A stretch of 34,456 bases of DNA from Pseudomonadota bacterium (GTDB lineage Bacteria > Pseudomonadota > Gammaproteobacteria > Burkholderiales > Thiobacillaceae), in assembly GCA_021784115.1 (NCBI GenBank), contig JAJXTE010000015.1, positions 1-34,456 of the forward strand, in the 5' to 3' direction. Every line of letters starts with the position of its first letter. The first letter of the stretch is position 1. Both the position numbers and the translations under genes were made by a program. This document shows positions 1 to 7,380 of the stretch, piece by piece. The notes beneath the pieces were generated by a model, which was not told where the DNA came from, did not search any database, and saw only the letters and a list, made by a program, of their open reading frames with translations.

Positions 1-938
1 CGAAACAGCTGGACCGCGAACCCGTCCAGCTCCCACTCGCCGGCCAGTTGCCAGCCGGCAGTCCGGGCCAGCGCGGCGAATTCGTCGCGACGGAACTTGT
101 ACGAATGTTCGGTGTGCAGCGTCTCGCCGATGGCGAAGTGAAAGCGTTCGCCTGCGACGTTCACGTCCTGCTCCATGAGGCTGACGAGATGCATTTCGAT
201 GCGGCCTGCCACCGGGTTGTAGAAAGCGTAGTGACGGAAGCGGGCGAGATTGAAATCGGCGCCCAGTTCGCGGTTGAGCCGTGTGAGGAGGTTGAGGTTG
301 AAGCCGGCGGTGACGCCGGCCGCATCGTTGTAGGCGGCGTGCAGCTGCTGCGGATCCTTCTTGAGGTCGAAGCCGATCAGCAACTGGCCCTCGGCGCCGG
401 CCAAATGGCGAAAGCGCGCGAGCAGGGCGGTTGCCGCGTCGGGTGGGAAATTGCCGATGCTGGAGCCGGGGTAGTAGACGAGCCTTCGGCCTGCCGGTAG
501 CCAGGAGGCTGCCGTGTCCAGATCGTGGAGAAAATCCATGGCCAGCGCGGTGACGGTCAGCCCGGGGTAGTCGCGGGAGACGGCTTGCGCGGCCGCGGCC
601 AGGGGCGCGCCGGCGATGTCCATGACCACGAGATGGGTGGGGCGCAGGGCATCGAGAAGCAGGCGCACCTTGGCGCAGTCGCCGGCGCCCGGTTCGACGA
701 TGCAGTCGACCTTGCCGACGGCGGCGGCGATCTCAGGGAGGCGGGCTGCCATCAGGGTCTGTTCGGTGCGACACAGCGCGTATTCGGGTTGCGCGCAGAT
801 GGCTTCGAACAGGCGGCAGCCGGCCGCGTCGTAGAAATATTTCGGCGGAATGGACTTGGGGCTGGCGGCGAGGCCAGCCAGCACGTCAGCGCGCAGGTCG
901 TCGCGCGCGGCCGGAAAATCCTGGAAGGTGAACGACAC
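1..938 (-). CDS. egtD: EgtD, L-histidine Nα-methyltransferase (3' end cut by the window)
   Basis: SAM-dependent trimethylation of histidine to hercynine, the first step towards ergothioneine and selenoneine; cytosolic. Reading leftward from a GTG at 938, the protein runs open to base 1 for about 312 residues, close to the usual 320 or so, so only about ten C-terminal residues are missing. Visible family signatures are the N-terminal SPKSIPPKYFYDAAGCRLFE stretch, a SAM-binding EPGAGDCAK segment, LVYYPGSSIGNF and GFDLKKDP. The GTG lies immediately after the TGA of selD, in the same frame and with no spacer, so the two genes are surely co-transcribed and probably translationally coupled. The substrate hercynine links it to the divergent EgtB/SenA-type gene. 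Identification is from conserved segments; the GTG start is the only one that removes the gap to selD. Confidence 0.93.
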   Translation of the reverse strand, partial: MSFTFQDFPAARDDLRADVLAGLAASPKSIPPKYFYDAAGCRLFEAICAQPEYALCRTEQTLMAARLPEIAAAVGKVDCIVEPGAGDCAKVRLLLDALRPTHLVVMDIAGAPLAAAAQAVSRDYPGLTVTALAMDFLHDLDTAASWLPAGRRLVYYPGSSIGNFPPDAATALLARFRHLAGAEGQLLIGFDLKKDPQQLHAAYNDAAGVTAGFNLNLLTRLNRELGADFNLARFRHYAFYNPVAGRIEMHLVSLMEQDVNVAGERFHFAIGETLHTEHSYKFRRDEFAALARTAGWQLAGEWELDGFAVQLF

Positions 939-2009
939 TCAGGCCACGATCGAGACGTTACTGCCGGCCGCCAGCCGGCCGATTTCGGTCGCGCGTTCGA
1001 AGCCGTGACGGCGGAAGGCGTCAAGCACCGCATTGCGGGATTCCGTCGTGCAGCTCACCAGCAACCCGCCGCTGGTCTGCGGGTCGGTCAGCAGGGCGCG
1101 CTGCCAGTCGGCGATGCTGTCGGCGATCTGCACTTCGCTGCCGTAGCTCGCCCAGTTGCGCTCGCTGGCGCCGGTGATGTGACCGGCTTTCGCCAGCTCG
1201 CTCACGCCCGGCAACAGCGGCAGCCGTCCCAGTCCGACCTGGGCCGACACCTTCGACGCGCGGGTGATTTCGAGCAGATGGCCGAGGAGGCCGAAGCCGG
1301 TGATGTCGGTCATCGCGTGCACGCCGGCGGTATCGGCGAGGTCGGCACCCGCGGTGTTGAGCTGGGTGGTGGCGGCGATCATCGCCGCGTACTGGTCGGT
1401 GCTCAGCAGGCTCTTTTTCAGCGCCGCGCTGTAGATGCCGACGCCGAGCGGCTTGCCGAGGATGAGGTGGTCGCCAGCCTGGCCGCCGCTGTTCTGCTTG
1501 ACCTTGCGCGGGTTCACCACGCCGATGCCGACGAGGCCGTAGATCGGCTCCGGCGCGTCGATCGAATGGCCGCCGGCAATGGGAATGCCGGCCACCTTGC
1601 ACACGGACTCGCCGCCCGCGAGGATTTGCCGGATGACATCGTTGGGCAGCTTGCCGATCGGCATGCCTACGATGGCGAGCGCAAACAGCGGTCGCCCGCC
1701 CATGGCGTAGACGTCGGATAGCGCATTGGTGGCCGCGATGCGGCCGAACTCGAAGGGATCGTCGACGATGGGCATGAAGAAATCGGTGGTCGCCACGATC
1801 GCCTGCTCGTCGTTCAGCCGGTAGACCGCGGCGTCGTCGCCGTGCTCGATGCCGACCAGCAGGTCGGGATAGGCTTCCCCCAGATGAGAATAGAAGGGCG
1901 TGTCGGCCAGGATGTCGCGCAGCACCGACGGTGCGATCTTGCAGCCGCAGCCGCCGCCGTGGGAGAACTGGGTCAGGCGGATGGGGGGGGCGGGTAGGGT
2001 ATCGTTCAT
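939..2009 (-). CDS. selD: SelD, selenide water dikinase (selenophosphate synthetase)
   Basis: Makes selenophosphate from selenide and ATP, the activated selenium donor for Sec-tRNA, selenouridine tRNA or selenosugars. The 356-residue product has the catalytic N-terminal segment HGGGCGCK, with Cys21 and Lys24 matching Cys17 and Lys20 of the E. coli enzyme, so this is the cysteine form rather than the selenocysteine form. Later come the AIRS-type segments GIEHGDDAAVY, GGHSIDAPEPIYGL and DITGFGLLGH. The ATG at 2009 gives the expected N-terminus. It is first in a leftward selD-egtD pair and diverges from the EgtB/SenA-type gene across 65 bp. I see no selA, selB or selU here. Its pairing with egtD and an EgtB-like gene suggests it may serve as SenC, supplying selenophosphate for selenoneine; SelD and SenC do the same chemistry, so sequence alone does not decide. 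Confidence 0.95.
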   Translation of the reverse strand: MNDTLPAPPIRLTQFSHGGGCGCKIAPSVLRDILADTPFYSHLGEAYPDLLVGIEHGDDAAVYRLNDEQAIVATTDFFMPIVDDPFEFGRIAATNALSDVYAMGGRPLFALAIVGMPIGKLPNDVIRQILAGGESVCKVAGIPIAGGHSIDAPEPIYGLVGIGVVNPRKVKQNSGGQAGDHLILGKPLGVGIYSAALKKSLLSTDQYAAMIAATTQLNTAGADLADTAGVHAMTDITGFGLLGHLLEITRASKVSAQVGLGRLPLLPGVSELAKAGHITGASERNWASYGSEVQIADSIADWQRALLTDPQTSGGLLVSCTTESRNAVLDAFRRHGFERATEIGRLAAGSNVSIVA

Positions 2010-2074
2010 GGTCCGTATCGTCTGTCGAGAGTGGGTGCTGCCCGAACTGCATGGGCTACAGTGCTTTATATAAC
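2010..2074. promoter_or_regulatory. Divergent selD / egtB-type promoter region
   Basis: This 65-bp region separates two divergent starts and must hold both promoters and ribosome sites. An AT-rich TTTATATAAC stretch at about 2065-2074 lies directly before the rightward ATG. It contains ATATAAC, the same half-site sequence as the ModE-type operator at 4259-4282, but no second arm is visible, so I do not call an operator. No clear -35 hexamer was found. Confidence 0.4.
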
Positions 2075-3232
2075 ATGAACCGAAGTCGACCTATCAGTGG
2101 TTACACCGCAGACGTGCTCATCGACAAGCTGGCTGAGGCGCGCGGGCAACTGCGCGCGCTGATCGATCGCCTGCCGCCCGGCGGCTGGCTGGGGCCGCGC
2201 GCCGCGCACCTCAATCCGCCACTATGGGAGTACGGGCACATCGTCTGGTTCCAGGAACGCTGGTGCCTGCGCGAACGGCCCGACGGGGTGTGCGGGCCCA
2301 GCCTGCTACGGGGGGCCGATGCGCTCTACGATTCCTCCAGCGTGCCACACGACGTCCGCTGGGATCTGCCTCTGCCGGAGCCCGCCGCGGTCGACGCCTA
2401 TGCGGCGCAGGTGGCCGAGGCGGTCGCCGCGCGGCTGCAGGGCGCGCTCGACAACAACATCGCCTACTTCGCCGAACTGAGTCTGTATCACGAGTTGATG
2501 CACGTCGAGGCGTGGTGGATGGCATTCCAGAATCTAGGCTATGCGCCGCCCAGCCCGGTCGAGCGTGCAACCTTCTTGCCGGCGCAGCGGCTGGCGTTCG
2601 ATGCGACTGAAATCGAGCTTGGCAGCGGCCCCGGCGCCGGCTTCATCTTCGACAATGAGAAATGGCGGCACACGGTGCCGGTTGCGGCCTTCGACATCGA
2701 CGCGGGTCCGGTATCGGAAGCCGGCTACGCCGCGTTCGTCGAGGCCGGCGGTTACCAGGCACGCAGGCTGTGGTCGGAGGCGGGGTGGGCGTGGCGCGCA
2801 AGCCGCGATGCTCGCCATCCGCTCTATTGGCGGCAGGAAAACGGCGATTGGCAGGTGCGCCGCTTCGACCGCTGGCAGCTGCCGCGTCCGGATGTGCCGA
2901 TACTGCACGTCAATCGCTTTGAGGCCGAGGCATTCGCTGCGTGGCGCGGCCGACGCTTGCCCACCGCGGCGCAGTGGGTGCGCGCGACGGCGCAGCCGGA
3001 ATTTGCATGGGGCAAGGCGTGGGAATGGCTGCGCGATCCGTTCGCGCCGTATCCGGGCTTCGCACCCGATTCCTATCGCGACTATTCGCAGCCGTGGTTC
3101 CATACGCACGGGGAATTGCGCGGCGGCGGGCCGGTGACCGACGCCTCTCTCAAGCGTCCCGGTTTCCGCAATTTCTATCTGCCCGACCGGCGTGATGCGT
3201 TCGCGGGATTCCGCACGGCGAGCGGCGGGTGA
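2075..3232 (+). CDS. EgtB/SenA-family nonheme iron sulfoxide or selenoxide synthase
   Basis: Joins hercynine to a thiol or selenium donor using O2. The 385-residue protein has an N-terminal DinB-like iron-binding part and a C-terminal formylglycine-generating-enzyme-like part. The three-histidine iron site is visible as His55 (WEYGHIVW) plus His139 and His143 (YHELMHVE), spaced as in characterised EgtB. The C-terminal part shows NEKWRHTVPV, RRLPTAAQW, YRDYSQPWF and RNFYLPDRRD-FAGFRT. I chose ATG 2075; an in-frame ATG at 2051 would add eight residues. It converges on moaA with only 4 bp between stops and diverges from selD-egtD. Adjacency to selD favours the selenoneine synthase SenA (known partners SenB glycosyltransferase and SenC/SelD), but SenB is not in the window and ergothioneine synthase EgtB remains possible, so no gene symbol is given. 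Confidence 0.88.
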   Translation: MNRSRPISGYTADVLIDKLAEARGQLRALIDRLPPGGWLGPRAAHLNPPLWEYGHIVWFQERWCLRERPDGVCGPSLLRGADALYDSSSVPHDVRWDLPLPEPAAVDAYAAQVAEAVAARLQGALDNNIAYFAELSLYHELMHVEAWWMAFQNLGYAPPSPVERATFLPAQRLAFDATEIELGSGPGAGFIFDNEKWRHTVPVAAFDIDAGPVSEAGYAAFVEAGGYQARRLWSEAGWAWRASRDARHPLYWRQENGDWQVRRFDRWQLPRPDVPILHVNRFEAEAFAAWRGRRLPTAAQWVRATAQPEFAWGKAWEWLRDPFAPYPGFAPDSYRDYSQPWFHTHGELRGGGPVTDASLKRPGFRNFYLPDRRDAFAGFRTASGG

Positions 3233-3236
3233 AGGT

Positions 3237-4238
3237 TCAGCCCCCAGTCATCGACATGAAGCGCAGTATCTTCTGCGGCGCCTCACGGAATTCGTGGCGT
3301 TCCGGCTTGAGGTTGATCGCGTCGAGGATCGCGACATCGAGCTCGGCATCGGAGCAGCCGCTGCGCAGCAGCGGGCGGAATTCGAACTTCTCGTCCTGTC
3401 CCAGGCACATGTAGGCGGTGCCGTCCACGGCGACGCGGATGCGGTTGCAGGTCTCGCAGAAATGCTGCGAGATGGGCGTGATGAAACCGACGTTGAAGCG
3501 GCCGTCCGGCGTGCCGAGATAGCGTGCGGGGCCGGCGCCGGGCAGGGTCGTTTCGATCAGGTCGAACTGCGCGCGCAGGCGTTCCTTCACCGGTTGCAGG
3601 TCGAGATACTCGGCGTTGCGGCCGGTGGCACCCATCGGCATCGCCTCGATCAGCCGCAGCACGAACCCGCGTTCCATGCAGAAGGCGACCATCTCGTCGA
3701 TCTCGTCGTCGTTGGTGCCGCGCAGGGCCACCATGTTGAGCTTGATCGGCGCGAAGCCCGCATCCTGTGCGGCGGCGAGGCCTGTCATGATCTTTGCGAG
3801 CACGTCGCGGCCATTGATCTGTTCCACCCGCGCCTGCTGCAGCGAGTCGAGGCTGACGTTGAGGCGCGTCACCCCGGCGGCCTTGAGTGCCTGGGCATGC
3901 TTGTCGAGCTGGGTGGCGTTGGTCGAGAGCGACAGGTCCTCGATGCCCGGCAGGGCGGCGATGCGCCCGGCGAGTTGGGCAATGTTGCGCCGCAGCAGCG
4001 GCTCGCCGCCGGTCAGGCGGATGCGGCGCACCCCCAATCGGGAAAATGCACCGACCAGGCGTTCGATCTCGTCGAAGTTGAGCCAGTGCTCGGGCTCCTC
4101 GAAGCCCTTGAAGCCTTCCGGCATGCAGTAGCTGCAGCGCAGGTCGCAGCGGTCCGTCACCGACAGCCGCACGTAATCGATGCGGCGGCCGAACTGGTCG
4201 ACGAGGCCGGGCTGTTCGGTTGGAGCGGCTGCGTTCAT
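3237..4238 (-). CDS. moaA: MoaA, GTP 3',8-cyclase (radical SAM)
   Basis: First committed step of molybdopterin synthesis, rearranging GTP to 3',8-cyclo-H2GTP, later processed by MoaC. The 333-residue protein carries the radical-SAM motif CDLRCSYC (Cys31, Cys35, Cys38), the LTGGEPLLR SAM-binding segment, and the second, GTP-binding iron-sulfur site as Cys261, Cys264 and Cys278 (CETC...CLG). It ends in the conserved C-terminal Gly-Gly needed for activity. The length is typical. It diverges from mobB-moeA-moaDE across 71 bp that hold a ModE-type palindrome, so both directions are probably controlled by molybdate status. moaC and mobA are not in the window. Confidence 0.97.
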   Translation of the reverse strand: MNAAAPTEQPGLVDQFGRRIDYVRLSVTDRCDLRCSYCMPEGFKGFEEPEHWLNFDEIERLVGAFSRLGVRRIRLTGGEPLLRRNIAQLAGRIAALPGIEDLSLSTNATQLDKHAQALKAAGVTRLNVSLDSLQQARVEQINGRDVLAKIMTGLAAAQDAGFAPIKLNMVALRGTNDDEIDEMVAFCMERGFVLRLIEAMPMGATGRNAEYLDLQPVKERLRAQFDLIETTLPGAGPARYLGTPDGRFNVGFITPISQHFCETCNRIRVAVDGTAYMCLGQDEKFEFRPLLRSGCSDAELDVAILDAINLKPERHEFREAPQKILRFMSMTGG

Positions 4239-4258
4239 GGTGGCGCTTGGCAGGAACG

Positions 4259-4282
4259 GGTTATATATGAAAAAATATAACC
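4259..4282. promoter_or_regulatory. ModE-type operator between moaA and mobB
   Basis: The perfect inverted repeat GGTTATAT-N8-ATATAACC lies midway between the divergent moaA (start 4238) and mobB (start 4310). It matches, from memory, the GTTATAT-spacer-ATATAAC pattern of E. coli ModE operators. The genes on both sides are molybdenum-cofactor genes and a ModE-like HTH protein is encoded at 14760-15095. A second near-palindrome, CCTATt-CGTACG-gATAGG, follows directly at 4282-4299 with one mismatched pair; it may be a site for another factor or part of the same control region. Confidence 0.72.
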
Positions 4283-4309
4283 CTATTCGTACGGATAGGC
4301 AACGGACGC

Positions 4310-4810
4310 ATGAAAGTGTTTGGCATCGCAGGCTACAGTGGCAGCGGCAAGACCACGCTCATCGAGCGCGTGCTGCCGCTGCTGGCCGCGCGCGGCCTGA
4401 AGGTGGCGGTGATCAAGCACACCCACCACGACTTCGACATCGACCGCCCCGGCAAGGACAGCTGGCGCGCGCGCGAGGCGGGCGCTTCGGCCGTGCTGCT
4501 GGCGTCCGACCACCGCACCGCGGTACTGACCGAACACCGCGACACGCCGCCGCGGCTGGACGACCTGCTGGCCAAGCTGCCGCCGTGCGACCTGGTGCTG
4601 GTCGAAGGGTACAAGCGCGAGGCGATCCCCAAGCTGGAGGTGCATCGCGCCGAGACGGCCAAGCCCTGGCTGTTTCCCGGCGACCCGACTATTCTTGCGG
4701 TGGCGTCCGACAACGACCCACCCGATGGTTTTCCCCGCATCGACATCGATGCGGTTCATCAACTCAGCGACTTCATCCTGACCCATGCTCTCAGCCAGCC
4801 AACTGCTTGA
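4310..4810 (+). CDS. mobB: MobB, molybdopterin-guanine dinucleotide biosynthesis adapter GTPase
   Basis: P-loop GTP-binding protein thought to assist MobA in attaching GMP to molybdopterin. The 166-residue product begins with MKVFGIAGYSGSGKTTL, a Walker A motif at residues 8-16. KVAVIKHTHHDFDIDRPGKDSWR and LVLVEGYKREAIPKLE follow; both are hallmarks of MobB. First gene of the mobB-moeA-moaD-moaE operon, its 3' end overlapping moeA by 26 nt. Expression is probably governed by the ModE-type site 28 bp upstream of the start. The length is ordinary. Confidence 0.95.
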   Translation: MKVFGIAGYSGSGKTTLIERVLPLLAARGLKVAVIKHTHHDFDIDRPGKDSWRAREAGASAVLLASDHRTAVLTEHRDTPPRLDDLLAKLPPCDLVLVEGYKREAIPKLEVHRAETAKPWLFPGDPTILAVASDNDPPDGFPRIDIDAVHQLSDFILTHALSQPTA

Positions 4811-5978
4811 TGCCCTGATCGAACGCGCACGGGGCGCGACCGCCGCCGAATCCGTCGCGGTGACCGCGGCGCTCGGACGTGTTCTCGCGGCGCCGCAGAC
4901 CTCCGCGATCACCGTGCCGCCGCTCGACAACAGCGCGATGGACGGCTATGCCGTACGCGTCACCGACGTGCCTGTGGCGGGCGTGAGGCTTCCGGTGTCG
5001 CAGCGCATCCCGGCCGGCGCGGTAGGTGAACCGTTGCAGCCGGGCACCGCCGCACGCATCTTCACCGGCGCGCCGGTGCCGCCGGGCGCCGACGCCGTGC
5101 TGATGCAGGAGTATTGCTACGCAGAGGGAGACGAGGTCGTCATCAACGCGCTGCCGCGGCCGGGCGAAAACATTCGCCGTGCCGGCGAGGACATCAAGGC
5201 CGGTTCTCAGGTGCTTGCCGCCGGCGCCCGCATCGGCGAGGCCGAAATGGGGCTTGCCGCATCGGTCGGGCTGGCCGAGCTGCCGGTGTTCCGGCGACTG
5301 AGAGTCGCGTGCTTCTTCACCGGCGACGAGCTGGTGACGCCGGGCGAACCCCTTGCCCCCGGGCAGATTTACAATTCCAACCGCTATACGCTCTCCGGCC
5401 TGGTGAATGGCCTCGGCTGCGAACTGATCGATCTCGGCATCGTGCCCGACACGCTGGAAGCGACCGAGGCCGCGCTGGCAGGCGCCGCCAGCGTGGCCGA
5501 CGTCGTCATCACCAGCGGCGGCGTGTCAGTGGGCGAGGCCGATTATGTGAAGGCTGCGGTCGAAAAGCTGGGCCGCGTCGAGATGTGGAAGGTGGCGATG
5601 AAGCCTGGCAAACCGCTGGTCTACGGGCGCGTGGACGATGCCGACTTCATCGGCCTGCCCGGCAATCCGGTCTCGGCCTTTGTCACCTTCTGCCTGTTCG
5701 TTCGCCCGTTCCTGCTGACGCGCATGGGCGCCAGCGAGGTGCTGTATCGCGCGTTCCCGGTCAAGGCGGATTTTGCCTGGACCAAACCCGGCGCACGTCG
5801 CGAATTCCTGCGGGCACGCATTGAGGAAACCGGCAGCGCGACGATCTATCCCAATCAAAGTTCGGGCGTGCTGACCTCGTGTGCGTGGGCCGACGGGCTC
5901 ATCGATATCGAGATCGCACAGACCGTGCAGCCGGGTGACTGGGTGCGCTTCATTCCTTTCTCGGAGCTGCTGTCGTGA
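4785..5978 (+). CDS. moeA: MoeA, molybdopterin molybdenumtransferase
   Basis: Inserts molybdate into adenylylated molybdopterin to make Moco. The 397-residue protein shows the family order: an N-terminal PLDNSAMDGYAVR segment, an RIFTGAPVP...DAVLMQE segment, a GENIRRAGEDIKAG segment, the MPT-binding fold with FFTGDEL, QIYNSNRYTL and VITSGGVSVGEADYVK, then KPGKPLVYG and GLPGNPVSAFVTF. Its ATG lies 26 nt inside mobB and its stop overlaps the moaD start by 4 nt (GTGA), so translation is coupled along the operon. Typical length; nothing is broken. Confidence 0.97.
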   Translation: MLSASQLLDALIERARGATAAESVAVTAALGRVLAAPQTSAITVPPLDNSAMDGYAVRVTDVPVAGVRLPVSQRIPAGAVGEPLQPGTAARIFTGAPVPPGADAVLMQEYCYAEGDEVVINALPRPGENIRRAGEDIKAGSQVLAAGARIGEAEMGLAASVGLAELPVFRRLRVACFFTGDELVTPGEPLAPGQIYNSNRYTLSGLVNGLGCELIDLGIVPDTLEATEAALAGAASVADVVITSGGVSVGEADYVKAAVEKLGRVEMWKVAMKPGKPLVYGRVDDADFIGLPGNPVSAFVTFCLFVRPFLLTRMGASEVLYRAFPVKADFAWTKPGARREFLRARIEETGSATIYPNQSSGVLTSCAWADGLIDIEIAQTVQPGDWVRFIPFSELLS

Positions 5979-6226
5979 AGCTGCGCGTCCTGTATTTCGC
6001 CCGCCTGCGCGAACGCTTCGGCGTCGCCGAGGAATCGCTGGATTTCAGCGGCGCCACTGCCGCGGATCTGATCGGGCAACTGCAGGCGCGCGGCGGCGTG
6101 TGGGCGGAAGAGCTTGCGTCGGGCAGAGCGTTTCGGGTGGCAGTGAATCAGGAGATCGTCACGCTCGACGCCGTCTTTCCGGAACACGCCGAAATCGCGA
6201 TTTTCCCCCCGGTCACCGGGGGCTGA
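5975..6226 (+). CDS. moaD: MoaD, molybdopterin synthase small subunit
   Basis: Ubiquitin-like sulfur carrier which, as a C-terminal thiocarboxylate, supplies the dithiolene sulfurs of molybdopterin. It has 83 residues starting at GTG 5975, which overlaps the moeA stop. The start MKLRVLYFARLRERFG and the C-terminal PPVTGG are both diagnostic; the terminal Gly-Gly is the site adenylated by MoeB. moaE follows after 2 nt, so the two synthase subunits are made together. No moeB is seen in the window. Confidence 0.95.
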   Translation: MKLRVLYFARLRERFGVAEESLDFSGATAADLIGQLQARGGVWAEELASGRAFRVAVNQEIVTLDAVFPEHAEIAIFPPVTGG

Positions 6227-6228
6227 GC

Positions 6229-6684
6229 ATGAAGATCCTGGTGCAGCGCGAAGCCTTCGATCTTGGTGCCGAGGTGGCGGCGATGAGCCAGGGCCGCACC
6301 GACATCGGCGCCGTCGCCAGCTTCGTCGGGCTCGCGCGAGACATGAACGAAGGCAGTGGCGTGCAGGCGATGACGCTGGAGCATTATCCCGGCATGACCG
6401 AGAAGGCGCTCGCCGCGCTCGTCGATGAGGCCAATGCGCGCTGGCCGCTGCTCGACACCACGGTGATCCACCGCATCGGCCGCCTGCTGCCGGGCGACCC
6501 CATCGTGCTGGTGGTGGTGGCCAGCCAGCACCGTGGCGAAGCCTTCGCCGCAAGCGAATTCATCATGGATTACCTGAAAACCCGCGCGCCGTTCTGGAAG
6601 AAGGAAGAAACCCTGCAGGGGGAACGCTGGGTGGAGGCGCGTGCGAGCGACGACGCCGCCGCGGCGCGCTGGATCGAACCCTGA
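6229..6684 (+). CDS. moaE: MoaE, molybdopterin synthase catalytic subunit
   Basis: Converts cyclic pyranopterin monophosphate to molybdopterin with MoaD. The 151-residue protein begins MKILVQREAFDLGAE at ATG 6229, 2 nt after moaD. It contains VASFVGLARDMN, LEHYPGMTEKAL, HRIGRLLPGDPIVLVVVAS and the lysine-rich RAPFWKKEE segment that holds the active-site lysine. Usual length. Last gene of the mob/moe/moa operon; the following 147 bp hold a dyad overlapping the stop and a larger folded element. Confidence 0.96.
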   Translation: MKILVQREAFDLGAEVAAMSQGRTDIGAVASFVGLARDMNEGSGVQAMTLEHYPGMTEKALAALVDEANARWPLLDTTVIHRIGRLLPGDPIVLVVVASQHRGEAFAASEFIMDYLKTRAPFWKKEETLQGERWVEARASDDAAAARWIEP

Positions 6685-6697
6685 TGCAACTTTGCAT
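6684..6697. repeat. Short dyad ATGCAA-CT-TTGCAT at the moaE stop
   Basis: Perfect 6-bp arms separated by 2 bp, starting on the last base of the moaE stop codon. It could be a protein-binding site for the downstream cytochrome b561 gene. The arms resemble the TTGCAA part of the palindrome at 11762-11776, but the arrangement is different. Function unknown. Confidence 0.4.
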
Positions 6698-6704
6698 GCG
6701 AAAC

Positions 6705-6770
6705 GCGCCGGTCGGCACGCACGCAGGCATAATCGCCTGCACGCGCAGGGCGCCCCTGCCTGACCGGCGC
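6705..6770 (+). other. Three-way-junction-like structured element before cytochrome b561
   Basis: An outer stem GCGCCGGTC (6705-6713) / GACCGGCGC (6762-6770), perfect over 9 bp, encloses two perfect 6-bp hairpins: GCAGGC/GCCTGC (6723-6728, 6735-6740, loop ATAATC) and GCAGGG/CCCTGC (6745-6750, 6754-6759, loop CGC). All pairing is visible in the sequence. There is no T-run after it, so it does not look like an intrinsic terminator. It ends 61 nt before the cytochrome b561 ATG, so it may be a leader RNA of that gene or a 3' structure of the moa transcript. In GC-rich DNA a chance fold is possible. Confidence 0.45.
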
Positions 6771-6831
6771 TGGCGGTGCTCGTCCCGCAAAGCGCGAACA
6801 CCATGACAAACACTCTGAACCAGGAGAGAGG

Positions 6832-7380
6832 ATGACTTCCGCAACACGTTACTCGACCCCCGCCATCGTCCTGCACTGGCTGGTGGCCCTGCTGATCTTC
6901 GTGGCGTTCCCGCTCGGTCTGTACATGGCCGACCTGCCGCTGTCGCCCGAGAAGCTCAAACTCGTCAGCTATCACAAATGGATCGGCGTCACCGTGTTCA
7001 TGCTGGCTGGCCTGCGCGTGGTGTGGCGACTGACACACGAGCCGCCGCCGCTTCCCGCAAGCGTGGTCGACTGGCAGCGCCGCGCGAGCGCCATCGTGCA
7101 TGGCCTGCTGTATGTGCTGATCATTGCAGTTCCCATATCGGGCTGGCTGATGAGTTCTGCCAAGGGTGTGCAGACCGTTTGGTTCGGCGTGCTGCCGCTG
7201 CCTGACCTGATCGGCAAGGACAAGGCGCTGGGTCACCTGCTAGAGGCAGTCCATGAAACGCTGAACTACACGCTGCTCGCCCTGGTCGTCCTGCATGTGG
7301 TGGCGGCCCTGCAGCATCACTTCATCGAACGCCAGCCATTCCTGCAGCGCATGGGCTGGCGCCGACAAGCGGGCACATAA
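6832..7380 (+). CDS. Cytochrome b561 family di-heme membrane protein (YceJ-like)
   Basis: Four-helix inner-membrane b-type cytochrome passing electrons from quinol or to a periplasmic partner. Its 182 residues include histidines suited to heme ligation: His15 (VLHW), His48 (YHKW), His90 (VHGLLY), His141 (VHE) and His155 (LHVV). A good AGGAGAGAGG ribosome site precedes the ATG. The YceI gene about 0.5 kb downstream recalls the E. coli yceJ-yceI pair, but the long gap makes one transcript less certain here. Typical length and no abnormality. Confidence 0.92.
   Translation: MTSATRYSTPAIVLHWLVALLIFVAFPLGLYMADLPLSPEKLKLVSYHKWIGVTVFMLAGLRVVWRLTHEPPPLPASVVDWQRRASAIVHGLLYVLIIAVPISGWLMSSAKGVQTVWFGVLPLPDLIGKDKALGHLLEAVHETLNYTLLALVVLHVVAALQHHFIERQPFLQRMGWRRQAGT

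Noticed and set aside
525-1721. Long open frame on the plus strand opposite egtD and selD
   Set aside because: Composition (Arg/Gly/Ala/His-rich, no family segments) is that of an antisense shadow in high-GC DNA; SelD and EgtD on the other strand are unmistakable.
2061-2074. Second ModE operator before the EgtB/SenA-type gene
   Set aside because: Only one half-site (ATATAAC) is present with no inverted partner.
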